Part shown: one piece after another, positions 58,702 to 64,000 of the stretch
How the letters are laid out: every line of letters begins with the position of its first letter
Position numbering within the stretch: position 1 is the stretch's first letter
Assembly: GCA_964472095.1 (NCBI GenBank)
Contig: CAYYIV010000002.1
Location: forward strand, 186,001 to 250,000
Length of the DNA stretch: 64,000 nucleotides
Source of the DNA: Pelagibius sp964472095
GTDB taxonomy: Bacteria > Pseudomonadota > Alphaproteobacteria > Kiloniellales > Kiloniellaceae
Direction: 5' to 3'
The notes under the pieces: generated by a model
Databases searched by the model: none
Told to the model about the DNA's origin: nothing
Seen by the model: only the letters and a program-made list of their open reading frames with translations
Program-made: the position numbers and the translations under genes

Positions 58702-58836
58702 TGCCGCTTCAAATTCTGTGGCCGTAGGCCGGGTCCCGGATGACCCGGACCGGCAGCCAGAAGCTAACCGCAATAAGGCAAAGAGTTCGTTAAGAGCCGC
58801 GGGCGAGACCCCGGAATCTGCGGATTTCCGCCCCGC

Positions 58837-60129
58837 TCAATCGGCGAAGGGGTCGCGTACCAGGATGGTGTCGTCACGCTCCGGCGAGGTGGAGAGCAGC
58901 GCCACAGGCACCTCGATCAGCTCCTCCAGACGGCGGATGTACTTCACCGCCGCGGCCGGCAGCTCGGCCCAGGAGCGCGCGCCCATGGTGCTCTCCTGCC
59001 AGCCGGGGATGGTCTCGTAGACCGGCTTGGCCCTGGCCTGGCGCGAGGGCTGCGCCGGCAGGTAGTCGAGCCGCTCGCCGTCGACCTCGTAGCCGACGGA
59101 GATCTTCAGCTCATCGAAGCCATCGAGCACGTCGAGCTTGGTCAGCGCGATGCCATTGATGCCCGCCACCCTGGCGGCCTGGCGCACCATCACCGCGTCG
59201 AACCAGCCGCAGCGCCGCTTGCGCCCGGTGACCACGCCGAATTCGCGGCCGCGCGCACCCAGCAGCTCACCGGTCTCGTCGGTCAGCTCCGTCGGGAAAG
59301 GCCCGCTGCCGACGCGGGTGGTATAGGCCTTGGTGATGCCGAGCACGAAATCGAGTGCGGCGGGACCGACGCCGGAGCCGGCGGCGGCGCTGCCGCCGAC
59401 AGTGTTCGACGAGGTGACGTAAGGATAGGTGCCGTGGTCGACGTCGAGCATGACGCCCTGGGCGCCCTCGAAGAGGATGCGGCGGCCGGCGCGGCGCGCC
59501 TCGTCGAGGCTCTGCCAGACGCGGTCCGCGAAGGGCAGGATGCGCGGCGCCAGCGCGAGCAGGTTCTCGACGATCTCCGCCGCGGTGAACTCAGGCTGGC
59601 CGAGACCGCGCAGCAGCGCGTTGTTGTGCACCAGCAGGCCCTCGACGCGCTGGCGCAGCAGATCGGGATCTGTGAGGTCGCAGAGCCGCACCGCGCGGCG
59701 GCCGATCTTGTCCTCGTAGGCCGGGCCGATACCGCGTCCGGTGGTGCCGATCTTGCCGTCGCCCTTGGCCGCCTCGCGGGCGCGGTCGACGGCGCCGTGC
59801 ATCGGCAGGATCAGCGCCACACTCTCGGCGATGCGCAGGCGCTCCGGCGTTACCTCGACGCCCTGCGCGCGGATGCGGTCGATCTCCTCCACCAGGGCCC
59901 AGGGGTCGACCACCACGCCGTTGCCGATTATGGAGAGCTTGGTGGAACGCACCACGCCCGAGGGCAGCAGTGAAAGCTTGAAGACCTCACCGCCGATGAC
60001 CAGGGTGTGGCCGGCATTGTGGCCGCCCTGGAAGCGCACCACGACGTCGGCGCGCTCCGACAGCCAGTCGACGATCTTGCCTTTGCCCTCGTCCCCCCAC
60101 TGGGACCCGACGACGACCACATTAGCCAT
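58837..60129 (-). CDS. purA: Adenylosuccinate synthetase
   Basis: GTP-dependent enzyme of 430 residues for the first step from IMP to AMP. The N-terminus VVVVGSQWGDEGKGKIVDWLSE carries the P-loop-like GDEGKGK, followed by FQGGHNAGHTLV, GTTGRGIGPAYEDKIGRRAVR, EGAQGVMLDVDHGTYPYVTSSN and TGRKRRCGWFDAV. It is co-directional with hisZ 6 bases upstream. Confidence 0.97.
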   Translation of the reverse strand: MANVVVVGSQWGDEGKGKIVDWLSERADVVVRFQGGHNAGHTLVIGGEVFKLSLLPSGVVRSTKLSIIGNGVVVDPWALVEEIDRIRAQGVEVTPERLRIAESVALILPMHGAVDRAREAAKGDGKIGTTGRGIGPAYEDKIGRRAVRLCDLTDPDLLRQRVEGLLVHNNALLRGLGQPEFTAAEIVENLLALAPRILPFADRVWQSLDEARRAGRRILFEGAQGVMLDVDHGTYPYVTSSNTVGGSAAAGSGVGPAALDFVLGITKAYTTRVGSGPFPTELTDETGELLGARGREFGVVTGRKRRCGWFDAVMVRQAARVAGINGIALTKLDVLDGFDELKISVGYEVDGERLDYLPAQPSRQARAKPVYETIPGWQESTMGARSWAELPAAAVKYIRRLEELIEVPVALLSTSPERDDTILVRDPFAD

Positions 60130-60135
60130 GATGGA

Positions 60136-61290
60136 TCAATCCTTTATCTCTGAAATACCGGCATCGCCGAGCCAGTGGCTGCAGCCGAGGCGGCGCGCTT
60201 CGGTCGCCGCGTCCTGCGATGCCGCGAGGCCGGCCAGGGTGACCCAGCCTTCGGCGCGCAGACGGCAGCCCTCCTCCGGCGCGGTGCCGAAGGGAAGGAA
60301 GATGCGCTGTACCGGCACCGGCGGCGGCAGTGCCCGCAGCACGCTATCCATGTAGAGCGTGAAGCCGGTTGAGGATTCGCGCGTGCCGTTGGGGCCGGCC
60401 GCCTCGTAGCGCCCGCCGCGCCCGAGCTCGCCGCGCACGCCCTTGGCAAAGAGGATGAAGGAGATCCCGGTCTGGTACTCGAAGCCGCGGTGCTCGACCG
60501 GGTCGACGGTGAGGCGGGCCTGCGGCGCCGCCGCGCGAATCAGGGAAGTCACCGCGGCCAAGCGGCGCACCTCGCCGGCGGCGGCCGCCGGCAGATCGAG
60601 CACGGCCAGTGCGGCCAGTGCCTTGTCGGCCGGGCCGCCGGTGCGCAGCAGGGCCTGGAACAACATGTCGTGGTCGCCGGCGAGGTCGCGTACCGCCGCC
60701 GCGTCCTTGCGGTCGAGCGCCAGGCGCAGCTCGGCGACCTGCTCCGCCGCGAGGCCAAGGTCGCCGGCGAGTGCCCCTACCAGTGGCGGCGAATTGAGAT
60801 CGACCGAGAGATCCTGCACACCGACGGCGGTCAGCGCCTCGATGGCCAGCAGCACCACCTCGGCGTCGCCGGTCTCCTCTGCCGCCCCGATCAGCTCGAC
60901 GCCGGCCTGGGCGAACTGTCGCTCGGGACGCAGCTGGCTGCCGCGCACCTGCAGCACCTGGCCGGCATAGCTGAGGCGCAGCGGCCGCGGCGCCTTCTTC
61001 AGGCGCGTGGTGGCGATGCGGGCAACCTGTGGCGTGATGTCGGCGCGCAGGCCCATCATGCGCTGGCTCACCGGATCCATCAGGCGGAAGGTCTGGCCTG
61101 CCACCGCCGCACCGGCGCCGGTCAGCAGCGCCTCTTCGAATTCGAGCAGCGGCGGCTTCACGCGGTCGTAGCCTTGCGCCTGGAAACAGGCGATGAGGCG
61201 CTCCACCACCGCCGATTCATGGGCGGCGTGCGGCGGCAGCACATCCTGCAGGCCGGCCGGTAAAAGGCCTTTTTCAGCGCGATCGGTCAT
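60136..61290 (-). CDS. hisZ: ATP phosphoribosyltransferase regulatory subunit
   Basis: Class II aminoacyl-tRNA-synthetase-like protein of 384 residues that activates the short-form HisG in histidine synthesis. It starts MTDRAEKGLLPAGLQDVLPPHA, then VKPPLLEFEEAL, FRLMDPVSQRMMGLRADITPQVARIA (motif 2 region) and a late HRGFEYQTGISFILFAKGVRGELGRGGRYE, as in HisZ. It lacks the C-terminal anticodon-binding domain of true HisS. The frame is open upstream, but homology starts near this ATG. A weak SD. Confidence 0.92.
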   Translation of the reverse strand: MTDRAEKGLLPAGLQDVLPPHAAHESAVVERLIACFQAQGYDRVKPPLLEFEEALLTGAGAAVAGQTFRLMDPVSQRMMGLRADITPQVARIATTRLKKAPRPLRLSYAGQVLQVRGSQLRPERQFAQAGVELIGAAEETGDAEVVLLAIEALTAVGVQDLSVDLNSPPLVGALAGDLGLAAEQVAELRLALDRKDAAAVRDLAGDHDMLFQALLRTGGPADKALAALAVLDLPAAAAGEVRRLAAVTSLIRAAAPQARLTVDPVEHRGFEYQTGISFILFAKGVRGELGRGGRYEAAGPNGTRESSTGFTLYMDSVLRALPPPVPVQRIFLPFGTAPEEGCRLRAEGWVTLAGLAASQDAATEARRLGCSHWLGDAGISEIKD

Positions 61291-61532
61291 GTCAGCTGGT
61301 CGGCGGAGAGATGCGATCCGGTTCCATGGGCGGGGCATGGAAGCGGGCGGTCGCCGCTTCCGCTCTCTGTTAGCAGCCTTCACACCCAGGGGCAAACAGA
61401 AATCCGGCCCCTTTGCCGAGCCGCTTCGGGGAAATCCAGGGATATCAATCTCTTGAAGCTGGTTGCGCGGCAGTCGGTGCGTGTAGACTGCGAGCCCTTG
61501 CACCCGCCAACCTGCCGAGGCCACGCCGCCGC

Positions 61533-62069
61533 TTGCGCCCCCTGCCCCGCCTCTTCGCCGCCCCCGGCACCCTGGCCGCCGACAGCCGCGGCCTCGACCG
61601 CTGCCTCGGCCTGCTGCTGCTGGCCGCCGCGGCGACGCTGCTGGCCGGTTGGCTGCTGCCGGTGATGACCGTGCGCACGCTGCTGGTGTTCTACGACGAG
61701 GTCTCCATCCTGACCGGCACCCTCCGCCTGCTGGAGAGCGGCGACTACGCACTCTTCGTGCTGATCGTGCTGTTCACCGTTGTACTGCCGGTCGGCAAGC
61801 TGGTGGTCGCCTGGCTGGCCTGGAGCCACCTGCGCGTGGACGACGCCCGCGTGCGCCGCCTGCTCGGCTGGATCGAGACCATTGGGCGCTGGTCGATGCT
61901 CGACGTCTTCGTCGTTGCCATGCTGGTGGTGGTGATCAAGCTGTCCCTGGTCTCCGATGTGGAGATCCATGCCGGGCTCTACGTCTTCATCACGGCGGTC
62001 ATCCTCTCCATGGTGGCGGTGCGCCGCATCGCCATGCTCGCCCATCGCAAGATCGAAGAGCTGCGCTAA
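61533..62069 (+). CDS. Paraquat-inducible protein A family membrane protein (single PqiA domain)
   Basis: Inner-membrane protein with four helices, about 178 residues from the TTG at 61533, or 218 from a TTG at 61413. Helices are LGLLLLAAAATLLAGWLLP, YALFVLIVLFTVVLPVGKLVVAWLAW, WSMLDVFVVAMLVVVIKL and AGLYVFITAVILSMVAVRRIAML. The pattern MTVRTLLVFYDEVSILTGTLRLLESG and GRWSMLDVFVVAML is the PqiA domain. No ATG exists near the beginning of the domain, so a rare start must be used; which one is unclear. Convergent with the FG-GAP gene. Confidence 0.8.
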   Translation: MRPLPRLFAAPGTLAADSRGLDRCLGLLLLAAAATLLAGWLLPVMTVRTLLVFYDEVSILTGTLRLLESGDYALFVLIVLFTVVLPVGKLVVAWLAWSHLRVDDARVRRLLGWIETIGRWSMLDVFVVAMLVVVIKLSLVSDVEIHAGLYVFITAVILSMVAVRRIAMLAHRKIEELR

Positions 62070-62995
62070 CGGTAGAGCCGCACCTCCAGGCCGTCATCGA
62101 GCTGAAAGATCACCTCGTCCATGCCGTTGCCGTCGAGGTCCTCCAGGAGGAAGTCGCCAATGATCTGGGCCTCGTAGAAATCGCGCCCCAGCAGCTTGAT
62201 CTCGCCATCGCTGTAGCGCAGCACGCGCAGCGAGCGACGCCTGGCCGACGGCAGGAAGATCTCCGGCAGGCCGTCCTCGTCGAAATCGAGGATGGCCGAG
62301 AGGCCGAGCTCGCGCGTACCGATGAGATGGTTGGAGAAGCCGGCCAAGGATGCCTCCTCCACCAACTTGCCGTCCTGTAGCGAGACGATGCGCAGGATGC
62401 CACCGATGTGCGGCGTCTCCACATAGGCCACCTCGACCGTTCCGTCGCCGTCGAAATCCGCCGCGCCTATGGGGTTCAGCCAGCGATGGCGCGGCAGATG
62501 CTGCGGTCCCTCGGCGATGAGGCGCAGTTCGTCCCCGACCAGGCCATAGACCGTCAGCACCGCGCCGTGGTCGAGCGACGCGCGCACCACGATGACCTCG
62601 TCTTCGCCATCGCCGTCGAGATCGGCAAGGCGCGGATGCAGATCCTCGAAGACCTGATCCTCGGGCAGCAGCAGCCGGCGCTCGCTGCCGTCGCGCAGGC
62701 GCAGCAGCAGGCCACCGGCCTCGATCGCGTCGCCCAGGACGGCGTGATCGTAGCGCGCCGTGGGTTCGATCAGCCAGGCCTCGGCTATGCGTCCGGATCC
62801 GAAGGCCGGCTGGCCGTCGGGCAAAGCATCGGCGGGCCGCACCAGCGGGCGCAGATCGACCTTCATGCTGCGGGAGGGCTCGGCGAAGAAGGGCCGGAAG
62901 CCGAGGGACTCCAGGCTCTGGGCGGAAGCCGGAACACTGCCCGGTGCTGCCAGTAGAAAGGCGGCGCCGAGCAGGGCAAGAACGGTGGGGCGCAA
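62066..62995 (-). CDS. Secreted FG-GAP/VCBS-like repeat protein
   Basis: Exported protein of about 309 residues starting at TTG, one base after the serA stop. A signal peptide is visible (RPTVLALLGAAFLLAAPGSVPASAQS). The body has Ca-binding FG-GAP-type loops: LADLDGDGEDEVIVVRA, AADFDGDGTVEVAYVET, ILDFDEDGLPEIFLPS and LEDLDGNGMDEVIFQL, each D-x-D-G-D/N-G type, which suggests a beta-propeller. Periplasmic ligand unknown. The stop overlaps the stop of the PqiA-like gene by 4 bases. Confidence 0.82.
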   Translation of the reverse strand: MRPTVLALLGAAFLLAAPGSVPASAQSLESLGFRPFFAEPSRSMKVDLRPLVRPADALPDGQPAFGSGRIAEAWLIEPTARYDHAVLGDAIEAGGLLLRLRDGSERRLLLPEDQVFEDLHPRLADLDGDGEDEVIVVRASLDHGAVLTVYGLVGDELRLIAEGPQHLPRHRWLNPIGAADFDGDGTVEVAYVETPHIGGILRIVSLQDGKLVEEASLAGFSNHLIGTRELGLSAILDFDEDGLPEIFLPSARRRSLRVLRYSDGEIKLLGRDFYEAQIIGDFLLEDLDGNGMDEVIFQLDDGLEVRLYR

Positions 62996-62996
62996 T

Positions 62997-64000
62997 CTAG
63001 AAGCGCAGCGCTTCAGCCTGCTTGGTGTGCGGCAGGGCCCGCACCTTCTCCAGGGTCTTGGCATCGATCTGCGCATCCAGCTCCAGCAGGGCGATGGCAT
63101 CCTGCCCCTGCGCCGCGCGGCCCAGGTGGAAGGTGGCGATGTTGACGCCGGCATCGCCCAGGGTGGTGCCCAGGGCACCGATGAAGCCCGGCTTGTCCTC
63201 GTTGGTAATGTAGAGCATGTGCGGCGTCAGGGCAGCCTCGATTGAGATGCCCTTGATCTCCACCACGCGCGGCTTGTCGCCGCCAAAGAGCGTGCCGGAG
63301 ACGCTGCGCGCGCCGCGCTCGGTGGTCACCGTGAGGCGGATGAGGGTCTGGTAGTCGCAGTCGCGCTCGTGCTTCACCTCGGCCACATCGATATCGCGCT
63401 CGCGCGCCACCAGCGGGGCGTTCACCATGTTCACCGTCTCGAGCATGGGGCTGAGCAGGCCGCAGAGCGCCACCTGGGTCAGTGGCCGGGTATTGAAGTC
63501 GGCCACATGGCCCTCGTACTCGATGGTCACCTGGGTGAGGCCCGTGTGGGTCAGCTGCCCGGCGAAGCTGCCGAGCTGCTCGGCCAACTGCATGTAGGGC
63601 TTCAGGCGTTTGGCCTCCTCAGCGGAAAGCGAGGGCATGTTCAGCGCATTGGTGACCGCTCCGGTCATCAGGAATGCGGACATCTGCTCGGCGATCTGCA
63701 GCGCCACCTTCTCCTGCGCCTCCGCCGTGGACGCGCCGAGGTGCGGCGTCGCCACGACCTCGTCGAGGCCGAAGAGCACGTTCTCCCTGGCCGGCTCCAC
63801 GGTGAAGACGTCGAGGGCGGCGCCGGCGACCTGGCCGGACTCGATCGCCGCCTTCAGGTCCTCCTCCACCACCAGGCCGCCGCGCGCGCAGTTGATGATG
63901 CGCACTCCAGGCTTGGTCTTGGCCAGCGCCTTGGCGTCGATCATGCCACGGGTCTGGTCGGTCATCGGCACGTGCAGGGTGATGATGTCGGCGCGCGCCA
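62997..64000 (-). CDS. serA: D-3-phosphoglycerate dehydrogenase (5' part outside window)
   Basis: C-terminal portion of at least 334 residues; the frame is open at the right edge. It contains the end of the NAD-binding domain (MTDQTRGMIDAKALAKTKPGVRIINCARGGLVVEEDLKAAI, VDVFTVEPA-type segment, ATPHLGASTAEAQ), the intervening allosteric-substrate-binding domain (YEGHVADFNTRPLTQVALCGLL) and the C-terminal ACT domain (MLYITNEDKPGFIGALGTTLGDAGVNIATFHLGR). This is the long form of SerA, feeding serine synthesis. Confidence 0.95.
   Translation of the reverse strand, partial: ARADIITLHVPMTDQTRGMIDAKALAKTKPGVRIINCARGGLVVEEDLKAAIESGQVAGAALDVFTVEPARENVLFGLDEVVATPHLGASTAEAQEKVALQIAEQMSAFLMTGAVTNALNMPSLSAEEAKRLKPYMQLAEQLGSFAGQLTHTGLTQVTIEYEGHVADFNTRPLTQVALCGLLSPMLETVNMVNAPLVARERDIDVAEVKHERDCDYQTLIRLTVTTERGARSVSGTLFGGDKPRVVEIKGISIEAALTPHMLYITNEDKPGFIGALGTTLGDAGVNIATFHLGRAAQGQDAIALLELDAQIDAKTLEKVRALPHTKQAEALRF

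Noticed and set aside
1..64000. CRISPR arrays, insertion sequences, diversity-generating retroelements, rRNA genes
   Set aside because: No regularly spaced repeat-spacer pattern, transposase, reverse transcriptase or rRNA sequence was recognised by eye.

Overview
The window is high-GC DNA from an alphaproteobacterium, probably of the Rhodospirillales type. The evidence is a red-type (form IC/ID) RubisCO operon with cbbX and a divergent cbbR, a separate HisZ next to PurA, an RpoH with an intact RpoH box, a PAS_5-type protein, and a small membrane protein divergent from rluD. This assignment rests on family recognition, not on a database search.

Layout. 1-4647: the end of an oligo/dipeptide ABC importer operon (two permeases, two ATPases) coupled to an N-formylglutamate amidohydrolase, every junction being a 4-bp ATGA overlap. 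4698-5778: a DapA/NAL-family aldolase followed by an unlisted 34-residue membrane peptide with a strong Shine-Dalgarno (SD) sequence. 5879-9937: a sulfur amino acid cluster (homocysteine S-methyltransferase, alpha/beta hydrolase, MetY-type sulfhydrylase) and a PAS protein. 10325-16625: tamA-tamB. 16644-19266: a RimB-like protease, RimK and an aspartoacylase-family enzyme. 19601-25951: small membrane proteins, MgtC, and an HlyD/RbbA/YhhJ-type export system. 26105-28639: a cytochrome bd/CIO-type quinol oxidase with a 34-residue third subunit. 28836-38678: cbbR and cbbFPTALSXZ, a nearly complete Calvin-cycle operon. 38683-42070: a TauE/SafE exporter, a DUF1194 protein, small orphan genes and YccF.

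42217-53410 is the most interesting part: an 11.2-kb element integrated at the 3' end of tRNA-Glu(CTC), bounded by a 20-bp direct repeat and, just inside, by an identical 23-bp double-motif repeat at each end. It encodes a tyrosine integrase, a serine recombinase, a primase-polymerase/helicase followed by an iteron-like array (candidate origin), a cargo gene pair, and a packed leftward operon with two small-terminase-like proteins and a phage scaffold-like protein. It has no large terminase, portal, major capsid or tail gene. This is the composition of a phage satellite (PICI-like island), not of a complete prophage. A palindrome, GATGCCACGTGGCATC and one-mismatch variants, occurs three times, each time overlapping a candidate ATG start codon, and may be an element-specific operator.

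53566-64000: core genes again. These are rluD, rpoH, an operon of a degenerate kinase-like protein and a membrane protein, purA, hisZ, a PqiA-like protein, an FG-GAP protein and the 3' part of serA. No CRISPR array, insertion sequence or rRNA was seen. Coordinates of start codons were chosen by SD sequence and overlap, and several remain uncertain as noted.
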